A stretch of DNA of 17,518 nucleotides, from the NCBI GenBank assembly GCA_946186535.1, contig CAMHNT010000008.1:1-17518 (forward strand), in the 5' to 3' direction. Below are positions 7,114 through 13,847 of the stretch, in pieces (the first letter of the stretch is position 1; each line of letters starts with the position of its first letter). The notes under the pieces are model-generated. The model was given only the letters and a program-made list of their open reading frames with translations. It made no database searches and was not told where the DNA came from. Source of the DNA: an uncultured Clostridia bacterium (lineage in GTDB: Bacteria > Bacillota > Clostridia > Oscillospirales > Acutalibacteraceae). Made by a program: the position numbers and the translations under genes.

Positions 7114-7215
7114 ATTCTGATTTACTGAGATAGGAGCATTATTATTAAAAGCTTATACATTTTTTAAAGGTAAAAACAATGCGTCATGCATTTTGGTGCA
7201 GTCTGTTTCGGAAAG
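7114..7215 (+). repeat. R block, copy 2 (degenerate)
   Basis: The second copy of the block at 6234-6337, directly after the ATC-hydrolase-like gene. The ATG of the small ORF is ATT here, and a 2-base deletion near 7161-7168 breaks the frame. The part from GGTAAAAACAATGCG onward remains 44 of 47 identical. It continues into 7216-7295, which has no visible gene before the ribosome site of the next CDS. Confidence 0.8.
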
Positions 7216-7295
7216 TGGATTTTGTTATAAGTCCGACTCATAAACCTTACCGGTAATTGCTTTTATTTTTCAATCTGATTTTAAGGGGAACAAAA

Positions 7296-7613
7296 ATGAA
7301 AAGAAATTTATATTTGGACGAAGCGTGGGACAAATATTGGGATAAAGCTCACGCTAAAAATCCGAATGATTATGAAACTGCGAGAATAATCATATATGCC
7401 CCCGATGAAAGCGATCTTCATGAAATAACTCTTACCTGCATAAAGACACTAAATTATAATGGAGCATGGGATTTTGAAATTGAACATATTGATAATGATT
7501 ACAAGAATATTGTCACATTCAAATATAATGGCACAATAACACCATTAGACGCTGTTTCAGAGCTGCATTTTCATTGTGTGAATTCTGTAAAATGGGAGTA
7601 TATAAAGCGTTAA
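7296..7613 (+). CDS. Small unknown protein, 105 residues
   Basis: Start chosen at ATG 7296 because AAGGGGAA (7283-7290) lies five bases upstream; a longer frame from TTG 7257 would place the ribosome site inside the gene. The product begins MKRNLYLDEAWDKYWDKAHA, is acidic, has no membrane segment, and contains a central stretch suggestive of beta strands (ARIIIYAP, EITLTCI, DFEIEHI). No family is recognised. It lies in the AT-rich accessory cluster and is followed 26 bases later by another small gene. Confidence 0.6.
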   Translation: MKRNLYLDEAWDKYWDKAHAKNPNDYETARIIIYAPDESDLHEITLTCIKTLNYNGAWDFEIEHIDNDYKNIVTFKYNGTITPLDAVSELHFHCVNSVKWEYIKR

Positions 7614-7639
7614 ATTTAGAATTATAACGGAGAATAAAA

Positions 7640-7813
7640 ATGAATGACAAGAAAAATTCAAACAGCCTGAGTATGTTTGTTTTGTCGGCAGCTTTTATCG
7701 CTGCTTCGATTGTATGGTTTTTATTTGGTAAGATTCCTTTGGGTATACTTTGGTTTTGTGTGGGAGCGGTTGAATTGATTATAGCACTGTGCGTCAAGAA
7801 AAAAGACTTATAA
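7640..7813 (+). CDS. Small two-helix membrane protein, 57 residues
   Basis: ATG at 7640 with CGGAG (7628-7632) seven bases upstream; the frame ends at TAA 7811-7813. The product starts MNDKKNSNSL, then has two hydrophobic helices (about residues 12-29 and 32-51) joined by a short GK turn, and ends in VKKKDL. Both tails are positively charged and probably cytoplasmic. Length, ribosome site and clear helices support a real gene; the function is unknown. Confidence 0.6.
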   Translation: MNDKKNSNSLSMFVLSAAFIAASIVWFLFGKIPLGILWFCVGAVELIIALCVKKKDL

Positions 7814-7872
7814 AAATTCATGACGGCATAGGAGAGGAAATATAGGATATACATGCAAAAGGAGGATTCATC

Positions 7873-8355
7873 ATGAGAGAAAATATCAAAATTGAAATAC
7901 ATCAAAATGATACAATAATCAATATGTTTGTTGGATTTATGGTTGTGTTTTTTATGGTATATTTGGCATGGATTTTGACTGTTTTCAATTTTGCTGCTTT
8001 TATCTTATTTGTACTGCTTCTTGTCCCGTTTTGCATCTTTGGTGAAATGTATCTAAGCCGTCCTACGGTTATAAGCTCGGACGGAAAAACGCTCCGCTGG
8101 AAGCACCTTTTCAAAAGTTATGAAATGAATATTTCAGATATAACGTCCTTGTCCTGCGAGCCGTATGAGGTTCGTGTAAGATACAGTACAACTCAGCGTA
8201 TCAGGCTCAGAATAGAAGCGGATAATGATATAGGTGAAATAGAATTCAATGACATTGTGAATGCAGCGGATCTCTTGAACGAAAAGCTGAAGGGTAAGAA
8301 GAGTGATATACCGATTGTAGGGCTGTATGAATTTCTGAAAGAACATGGGTGCTGA
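7873..8355 (+). CDS. Two-helix membrane protein with a soluble C-terminal domain
   Basis: A protein of 160 residues with a near-perfect ribosome site AAAAGGAGGA (7857-7866) six bases before the ATG. A hydrophilic start of about 16 residues is followed by two helices (about 17-37 and 38-58), then a soluble part that alternates hydrophobic and charged residues (LRWKHLF, ISDITSLSCEP, VRVRYS, IRLRIEAD). This layout resembles small bacterial PH-like or YcxB-type domains, but that is only an impression. Its base composition is closer to the chromosome than that of the preceding small genes. Confidence 0.65.
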   Translation: MRENIKIEIHQNDTIINMFVGFMVVFFMVYLAWILTVFNFAAFILFVLLLVPFCIFGEMYLSRPTVISSDGKTLRWKHLFKSYEMNISDITSLSCEPYEVRVRYSTTQRIRLRIEADNDIGEIEFNDIVNAADLLNEKLKGKKSDIPIVGLYEFLKEHGC

Positions 8356-8430
8356 ATTTATTGGTTACATATAAATACAATAATAAACTACAATGGAGAC
8401 AATATAAATAACTTGTTGCGATATAAAAAA

Positions 8431-8644
8431 GTGTTAAAACCGTAAGTTTTTCCCTGGGGCGAACCACTGTCAGCAGGTTCGCCCCCACCCAAACTTGACT
8501 TTATGTGAAAGTTTATTCTGCCCCCACTCCGCTGAGTGGAGCATAGGGGATTTCGCCGTCTGCGGACGGCGACCAAAGGCGCTGCCTTTGGAAACCGCAA
8601 GCCTTTGAAAAGGCTTGAGCGAAACTTTAACAGTGGTTTTAACA
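8431..8644 (+). repeat. Modular multi-hairpin intergenic repeat, copy 2, with terminal inverted repeats
   Basis: The ends carry a perfect 10-base inverted repeat, TGTTAAAACC (8432-8441) and GGTTTTAACA (8635-8644). Between them are stems 8456-8465/8476-8485 (10 bp), 8491-8496/8509-8514 (6 bp), 8524-8529/8534-8539 (6 bp), 8554-8560/8565-8571 (7 bp), 8573-8580/8584-8591 (8 bp) and 8598-8606/8609-8617 (9 bp). Positions 8551-8598 match copy 1 at 47 of 48 bases, while the left half is unrelated to copy 1. The tail 8602-8626 matches copy 3 inverted over 25 bases. This fills most of the 330-base gap before parE; no promoter is obvious between its end and the parE start. Confidence 0.8.
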
Positions 8645-8685
8645 ACACAAGAAAATTATTAATAAAAGAAAAGGAATTTGATTAA

Positions 8686-10671
8686 ATGGCTAAGAAAAAG
8701 ACACCTGAGTATGATAACGAAAGTATAGTTTCGTTAAAGGGCGCCGACAGAGTCAGAAAAAGACCTGCGGTAATTTTCGGCTCGGACGGACTTGAGGGCT
8801 GTGAGCATTCGTTCTTCGAGATCCTTTCAAACTCTATCGATGAGGCGAGAGAGGGCTACGGACGTTCAATCACGGTGACGTATTTTTCGGATAAGTCTAT
8901 CGAGGTCGAGGATCACGGACGAGGTATCCCCGTTGATTACAACAACAATGAGGAAAGATATAACTGGGAGCTTGTCTTCTGCGAGCTTTATGCCGGCGGC
9001 AAATATAACAACAGCGAGGGCGAAAACTATGAGTATTCGCTGGGACTCAACGGACTGGGTCTCTGCTCGACTCAGTATTCCTCCGAGTTCATGGAGGTTG
9101 ATATCAGACGTGACGGAAAGCGCTATACACTTTCCTTTGAAAAGGGCGAGAATGTCGGCGGTCTTAAAAAGACAAATTACAGCAAAAAGGATACAGGTAC
9201 AAAAATCCGCTGGCGACCCGACCTCGAGGTTTTCACCGATATAGATATACCTGTAGAATATTTTCTTGACATTATCCGCAGACAGGCTATCGTAAACGCA
9301 GGAATTCAGTTTATTTTCCGTGTTCAGAACGGCAAAGGCTTTGATACAACCGAATTTATTTACAACAACGGTATTGTCGATCATGTCAAGGAAATTGTCG
9401 GAGAGGACGGACTCACCTCCGTTCAGTCGTGGCAGGCTGAGAGAATGGTTCGTGACAGAGCCGACAAGCCTGAGTACAAGGCAAAAATGAACATTGCGCT
9501 TGCTTTTTCAAACAAGGTCAAAGCTCAGGAATTCTATCACAACTCGAGCTGGCTTGAGCACGGCGGCGCACATGAGGCGGCTGTCAAGAATGCTTTTGTC
9601 TATCAGATAGACGCTTATTTAAAGCAGAACGGAAAGTACAACAAGAGTGAAAGCAAGATAAAATTCAATGATGTCGAGGAATGTCTTGTAATAGTTATAT
9701 CCTCGTTTTCAAGCGTTACGTCCTACGAAAACCAGACTAAAAAGGCTATCAACAACAAGGGTATCCAGGACGCTCTCGTTGAGGTCCTCCGTCATCAGCT
9801 TGAAATTTATTTTATAGAAAATCCTCTTGAAGCCGACAAAATCGCAGGTCAGGTTCTCGTCAACAAGAGAAGCCGTGAAAAGGCTGAGAAAACAAGACTT
9901 GACATCAAGAAAACGCTCTCGAGCAATATGGACATGACAAGCCGTGTTGCAAAGTTCGTTGACTGCCGAAGCAAGGACACGGCTCAGAGAGAGCTTTTTA
10001 TCGTTGAGGGTGACTCGGCTCTCGGTGCGTGTAAGCAGGCGAGAAACCCGGATTTTCAGGCGATCATGCCTATCAGAGGTAAGATCCTGAACTGCCTGAA
10101 AGCTGATTATGACAAGATATTCAAGAGTGAAATTATTACCGACCTGCTTAAGGTTTTGGGCTGCGGTGTTGAAACAAAGTCAAAATCGAACAAGAACCTT
10201 TCGCTTTTTGACATCAATATGCTCAGGTGGAATAAGGTTATTCTCTGTACCGATGCCGATGTTGACGGCTTCCAGATAAGAACGCTTCTGCTGACCATGC
10301 TTTACAGGCTTACTCCGACTCTTATTAAGGAGGGCAAGGTGTTTATTGCAGAATCGCCGCTTTATGAGATAACGACAAAGAATCAGATCTATTTTGCATA
10401 TACCGAGCAGGAAAAGGACGAGTATATTAAAGAAATCGGCAAGGAAAAGTTCACCGTTCAGCGTTCAAAGGGTCTCGGTGAGAACGAACCCGATATGATG
10501 AACCTTACGACAATGAACCCTGCCACAAGGCGGCTTATCAAGATAATGCCCGACGATGCGGAAAAGACGGCTGAAATTTTTGATATCCTGCTCGGCGACA
10601 ACCTGAGCGGCCGTAAGGATTATATAGTAAAATACGGTGCGGATTATATCGACAATCTCGATGTAAGCTGA
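8686..10671 (+). CDS. parE: DNA topoisomerase IV subunit B-like (divergent ParE/GyrB family)
   Basis: The ATPase and TOPRIM subunit of a type IIA topoisomerase, 661 residues. The GHKL ATPase keeps E45, N49 (SNSIDEA), D76 with GRGIPVD (78-84), a lid GLNGLG (120-125) and the QTK loop (350-352). TOPRIM keeps EGDSA (441-445), RGKILN (464-469), DADVD (523-527) and RSKGLGE (593-599). Several normally strict motifs differ: the usual GMYIGS is AVIFGS (28-33), GLHGVG is GLNGLG, and EGDSAGG is EGDSALG (441-447). It is therefore a divergent lineage, assigned to topoisomerase IV because of its parC partner 22 bases downstream. Ribosome site AAGGAA at 8671-8676. A housekeeping gyrB is presumably elsewhere. 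Confidence 0.85.
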   Translation: MAKKKTPEYDNESIVSLKGADRVRKRPAVIFGSDGLEGCEHSFFEILSNSIDEAREGYGRSITVTYFSDKSIEVEDHGRGIPVDYNNNEERYNWELVFCELYAGGKYNNSEGENYEYSLGLNGLGLCSTQYSSEFMEVDIRRDGKRYTLSFEKGENVGGLKKTNYSKKDTGTKIRWRPDLEVFTDIDIPVEYFLDIIRRQAIVNAGIQFIFRVQNGKGFDTTEFIYNNGIVDHVKEIVGEDGLTSVQSWQAERMVRDRADKPEYKAKMNIALAFSNKVKAQEFYHNSSWLEHGGAHEAAVKNAFVYQIDAYLKQNGKYNKSESKIKFNDVEECLVIVISSFSSVTSYENQTKKAINNKGIQDALVEVLRHQLEIYFIENPLEADKIAGQVLVNKRSREKAEKTRLDIKKTLSSNMDMTSRVAKFVDCRSKDTAQRELFIVEGDSALGACKQARNPDFQAIMPIRGKILNCLKADYDKIFKSEIITDLLKVLGCGVETKSKSNKNLSLFDINMLRWNKVILCTDADVDGFQIRTLLLTMLYRLTPTLIKEGKVFIAESPLYEITTKNQIYFAYTEQEKDEYIKEIGKEKFTVQRSKGLGENEPDMMNLTTMNPATRRLIKIMPDDAEKTAEIFDILLGDNLSGRKDYIVKYGADYIDNLDVS

Positions 10672-10693
10672 TGAAAAGGGGGAGAGGAGAATT

Positions 10694-12937
10694 ATGGCAA
10701 GACGAAAAAAGACTGAGAAAAATAACTCTTCTCAGCCTAATATAAAAGGTGTGATCAAAGGCGCAGGCGACGTCGTAAATCAGGAAATTGTGAGCACGAT
10801 AAAAGAAAATTATATGCCCTATGCTATGAGCGTTATTCTGTCCCGTGCGATTCCCGAGATTGACGGATTCAAGCCGTCCCATAGAAAGCTTCTTTATACT
10901 ATGTATAAAATGGGGCTTCTGGGGCCTACGAGAACCAAATCTGCAAACATTGTCGGTCAGACGATGAAGCTCAATCCTCACGGCGACAGTGCGATTTATG
11001 ATACAATGGTAAGACTCAGCCGAGGATATGAGGCATTGCTTCACCCCTACGTTGACAGCAAAGGAAACTTCGGTAAGTTCTACAGCCGTGACATGGCGTG
11101 GGCGGCTTCGAGATATACTGAGGCAAAGCTTGACTCTATATGCAACGAGCTTTTCAAGGATATCGATAAGGATACCGTCGATTTTGTCGACAACTACGAC
11201 AATACGCTGAAAGAACCGACACTGCTTCCGGCTACGTTTCCGTCTGTTCTCGTGAATGCAAACACGGGTATTGCGGTAGGTATGGCAAGTTCTATCTGTT
11301 CCTTTAATCTGAGGGAGCTTTGCGAAACAACGATTGCGCTTATTAAGGATAAAAACCATGATATTATGACAACGCTTCCTGCACCGGATTTTATCGGCGG
11401 CGGTCAGATAATCTATGATGTGAATACGCTTAAGAATATTTATCAGACAGGAAGAGGAAGCTTCAAGGTTCGTGGAACATATAATTATGACAGCTCGGCA
11501 AACTGCATAGACGTTCTGAGTATCCCTCCGACAACGACCTCGGAGGCTATTATCGAAAAAATAATCGACCTTGTAAAGGGCGGAAAGATAAAAGAAATAT
11601 CGGACGTCCGTGACGAAACGGGTATCGACGGATTAAAAATCACGATAGACCTTAAAAGAAATATCGACCCAGATTTTCTCATGCAGAAGCTCTATAAAAT
11701 GACTCCTCTCGAGGATTCCTTTGCCTGCAACTTTAACGTTCTGATTGCAGGAGTTCCGAGAGTTCTCGGAGTTCGGGAGCTTCTGGAGGAGTGGATTGCT
11801 TTCCGCGTCGAGTGCGTTCGCAGACGTACAGCCTTTGATCTCGAAAAAAAGCAGAGCAAACTTCATCTTCTTAAGGGTCTGGAAAAAATCCTTCTTGATA
11901 TCGATAAGGCTATAAAAATTGTGAGAGAAACGGCAGAGGAAACAGAGGTTGTTCCGAACCTCATGATCGGCTTCGGTATTGACGAGATACAGGCTGAGTA
12001 TGTTGCAGAAATCAAGCTCAGACACCTCAACCGTGAATACATTCTTAAACGTACAAAGGAAATCGAAGAGCTTGAAAAGGAGATCTCCGAGCTTGAAGCA
12101 ATCCTCTCAAGCAAAACAAAGGTAAAAAATATCATTGTTTCGGAGCTTAAGGACGTTTCTAAAAAGTACGGCAAGGATAGAGTTTCAACTCTTATTAACC
12201 CCGAGGATATCAAGGAGGTTGAAATTGTTCCCGAAATTACCGATTACCCTGTTAATCTGTACTTCACAAAGGAGGGGTATTTCAAGAAAATAACTCCGCT
12301 GTCTCTCAGAATGAGCGGTGAGCAGAAGCTTAAGGAGGGCGACTTCATCTGCCAGAGCTATGAATCGACCAATACCGCTGATCTGCTGTTCTTCACAAAT
12401 AAGTGTCAGGTCTATAAAGCCAAGGCGGCTGATTTCCCCGACACAAAAGCAAGCGTTCTCGGTGAGTTCGTTGCGGCGAAGCTCGGAATGGACGAGGAGG
12501 AGCTTCCTGTTTCCATGATAGTCACAAAGGATTATGAGGGATTCATGCTGTTCGGATTTGAGAACGGAAAGCTCGCAAAGGTTCCGCTAAATGTCTACGC
12601 AACAAAAACAAACAGAAAGAAGCTGACGGGAGCCTACAGCGATAAGTCACCGCTTGCGGATATTATGTTTATTTCGGAGGATTGTGATATTGTTATGACG
12701 TCCACTTCGGGAAGAATGCTTCTTTTGCATTCCGGCTCGATTCCGCTCAAGACAACGAGAAGTACACAGGGCGTTGCGGCTATGAGACTGAAAAAGGGTC
12801 ATATCTTAATGAAGATTGAAAAGTACGAAGAGGGAAGATTTGTCAACCCGAACCGCTACCGTTCAAAAACTCTTCCGACACTCGGCGCACTTCCGTCAGG
12901 GGAAGAAGCGGAGAATTTACAGCTTAAGTTGGAATAA
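10694..12937 (+). CDS. parC: DNA topoisomerase IV subunit A-like (ParC/GyrA family)
   Basis: The DNA breakage and reunion subunit, 747 residues, acting with the preceding ParE to unlink daughter chromosomes. The active tyrosine is Y141 in AASRYTEAKL (R140 just before it). The helix that contacts DNA and quinolones reads NPHGDSAIYDT, with S99 and D103 at the places of E. coli GyrA S83 and D87, so the common resistance changes are absent. A coiled-coil tower lies at about 440-480 and a beta-pinwheel-like C-terminal part at about 500-725. The GyrA box (QRRGGRG type) that allows DNA wrapping is absent, which favours ParC over GyrA. Ribosome site GGAGAGGAG (10681-10689). Translation is probably coupled to parE. 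A terminator follows the stop. Confidence 0.88.
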   Translation: MARRKKTEKNNSSQPNIKGVIKGAGDVVNQEIVSTIKENYMPYAMSVILSRAIPEIDGFKPSHRKLLYTMYKMGLLGPTRTKSANIVGQTMKLNPHGDSAIYDTMVRLSRGYEALLHPYVDSKGNFGKFYSRDMAWAASRYTEAKLDSICNELFKDIDKDTVDFVDNYDNTLKEPTLLPATFPSVLVNANTGIAVGMASSICSFNLRELCETTIALIKDKNHDIMTTLPAPDFIGGGQIIYDVNTLKNIYQTGRGSFKVRGTYNYDSSANCIDVLSIPPTTTSEAIIEKIIDLVKGGKIKEISDVRDETGIDGLKITIDLKRNIDPDFLMQKLYKMTPLEDSFACNFNVLIAGVPRVLGVRELLEEWIAFRVECVRRRTAFDLEKKQSKLHLLKGLEKILLDIDKAIKIVRETAEETEVVPNLMIGFGIDEIQAEYVAEIKLRHLNREYILKRTKEIEELEKEISELEAILSSKTKVKNIIVSELKDVSKKYGKDRVSTLINPEDIKEVEIVPEITDYPVNLYFTKEGYFKKITPLSLRMSGEQKLKEGDFICQSYESTNTADLLFFTNKCQVYKAKAADFPDTKASVLGEFVAAKLGMDEEELPVSMIVTKDYEGFMLFGFENGKLAKVPLNVYATKTNRKKLTGAYSDKSPLADIMFISEDCDIVMTSTSGRMLLLHSGSIPLKTTRSTQGVAAMRLKKGHILMKIEKYEEGRFVNPNRYRSKTLPTLGALPSGEEAENLQLKLE

Positions 12938-12939
12938 AA

Positions 12940-12979
12940 AAACAGACTGCCGGAAAAAACGGCAGTCTGTTTAACTTTT
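12940..12979 (+). terminator. Intrinsic terminator after parC
   Basis: AAACAGACTGCCG (12940-12952) and CGGCAGTCTGTTT (12960-12972) form a perfect 13-bp stem with a 7-base A-rich loop, followed by AACTTTTT. It starts two bases after the parC stop and ends the parE-parC unit. The hairpin repeat copy 3 starts about 20 bases later. Confidence 0.9.
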
Positions 12980-12999
12980 TGCATAGCGAAGACGATAAA

Positions 13000-13217
13000 A
13001 GTTTCGCTCAAGCCTTTTCAAAGGTACCCCAAGGGTACTTCCTACGGGCGCCCGCGGGGTGCATGGGGCAGCGCCCCTGCTCGCTCGTCGCAACGAGCGA
13101 AATCCCTTATACTCAAGCCCAGCTAACGCATAAGTTCCGCTTTCCAATCAGTCTGCGCCTTGGGCTTGACTTCTTGGAGCGTCCCCTTACCGGAAAACTT
13201 AAGTTGACAACATTGCC
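13000..13217 (-). repeat. Modular multi-hairpin intergenic repeat, copy 3 (inverted)
   Basis: Fills the gap between the convergent parC and nrdR genes. In plus-strand order it has the tail box 13000-13024 (25 bases identical to copy 2 inverted), stems 13024-13029/13033-13038 (6 bp) and 13081-13088/13093-13100 (8 bp), a 9-bp stem 13113-13121/13161-13169 enclosing 39 bases, the box GGAGCGTCCCC (13176-13186, shared with the 12-bp stem of copy 1) and the end box CTTAAGTTGACAACATTGCC (13198-13217). The end box stops one base from the nrdR stop codon. The long plus-strand frame across this region is chance coding. Confidence 0.8.
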
Positions 13218-13218
13218 T

Positions 13219-13677
13219 TCATCTCTTCTCCGACAAAAGCTTGTTCAGTTCCTCCATAAATGTGTTGATATCCTTAAACTGTCTGTACACGGAAGCAAAG
13301 CGTACATACGAAACCTCGTCGACAGTCCGGAGAGCGTCCATCGCAAGCTCGCCGATTTTTTGTGAAGTAACCTCTCTGTCGAGTGAATTCTGAAGATCAA
13401 GCTCGATTGTTTTCGAGATGCCCTCGATAGTTTCAAGAGGAACGGGACGTTTTTCGCAGGCTCTGAGGAGTCCCGAAAGAAGCTTGTCACTGTCGAAGGC
13501 TTCACGGGAGCCGTCTCTTTTCACAACAATTATCGGAATGGTTTCAACGGTCTCGTGTGTTGTAAAGCGCTTGCCGCATTTTGTACATTCTCTCCGACGT
13601 CGGATTCTCTCGCCGTCATCGGCAGGACGTGAGTCTATAACCTTACTTTCTTCATATGAACAATACGGACATTTCAT
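13219..13677 (-). CDS. nrdR: Transcriptional repressor NrdR
   Basis: A zinc-finger, ATP-cone repressor that senses dATP/ATP and controls ribonucleotide reductase genes, 152 residues. The zinc ribbon has C3, C6, C31 and C34 with the typical run GERIRRRREC between the pairs, and KRFTTHE after it. The ATP cone covers about 47-137 (VVKRDGSREAFDSDKL, then VRFASVYRQFKD). The ribosome site GGAGGGG lies seven bases upstream of the ATG (13685-13691 in plus coordinates). No ribonucleotide reductase gene and no clear NrdR box are seen in the window. Confidence 0.95.
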   Translation of the reverse strand: MKCPYCSYEESKVIDSRPADDGERIRRRRECTKCGKRFTTHETVETIPIIVVKRDGSREAFDSDKLLSGLLRACEKRPVPLETIEGISKTIELDLQNSLDREVTSQKIGELAMDALRTVDEVSYVRFASVYRQFKDINTFMEELNKLLSEKR

Positions 13678-13713
13678 AATACACCCCTCCGATATAACGT
13701 TTTATATTTTATA

Positions 13714-13742
13714 TCTTACTATATTCTGCGATTATTTGCAAC
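13714..13742 (-). promoter_or_regulatory. Likely nrdR promoter
   Basis: On the minus strand TTGCAA (13742-13737), a 17-base spacer, then TAAGAT (13719-13714), about 37 bases before the start codon. Each box matches the consensus at four of six positions, and the region is strongly AT-rich. Because prfB has a terminator upstream, nrdR needs its own promoter, which supports the call. Confidence 0.4.
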
Positions 13743-13754
13743 AAAAGTTACAAA

Positions 13755-13789
13755 AATAAAACCGTTCCTTTTTCGTTTAGGAACGGTTG
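13755..13789 (-). terminator. Intrinsic terminator of prfB
   Basis: AACCGTTCCT (13761-13770) and AGGAACGGTT (13780-13789) form a perfect 10-bp stem with a 9-base loop. On the minus strand it is followed by TTATTTTTG. It lies about 60 bases after the prfB stop. A T run on the plus side as well makes it potentially bidirectional. Confidence 0.85.
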
Positions 13790-13847
13790 TTTTTGACAAG
13801 CTGTTTTTATAAAATAAAATTTCTGTGCTTTTTAAAAAGGATATTAA

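Noticed and set aside
7257..7295. Extended N-terminus of the 105-residue protein from TTG 7257
   Set aside because: The ribosome site AAGGGGAA at 7283-7290 would lie inside the coding region and fits ATG 7296 exactly.
7814..7856. Possible third R block (GGCATAGGAG resembling the GAGATAGGAG start of R1 and R2)
   Set aside because: Similarity is limited to about ten bases and the conserved GGTAAAAACAATGCG core is missing.
8388..8648. Minus-strand open frame across repeat copy 2
   Set aside because: The frame consists of repeat DNA made of inverted repeats; no start signal.
10538..11359. Minus-strand open frame of 273 codons spanning the parE-parC junction
   Set aside because: It crosses two real genes and their ribosome site in antisense, and the product has no recognisable domain.
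12979..13365. Plus-strand open frame from the parC terminator through repeat copy 3 into nrdR antisense
   Set aside because: It has no ribosome site, and its sequence is explained by the hairpin repeat plus the antisense of nrdR.
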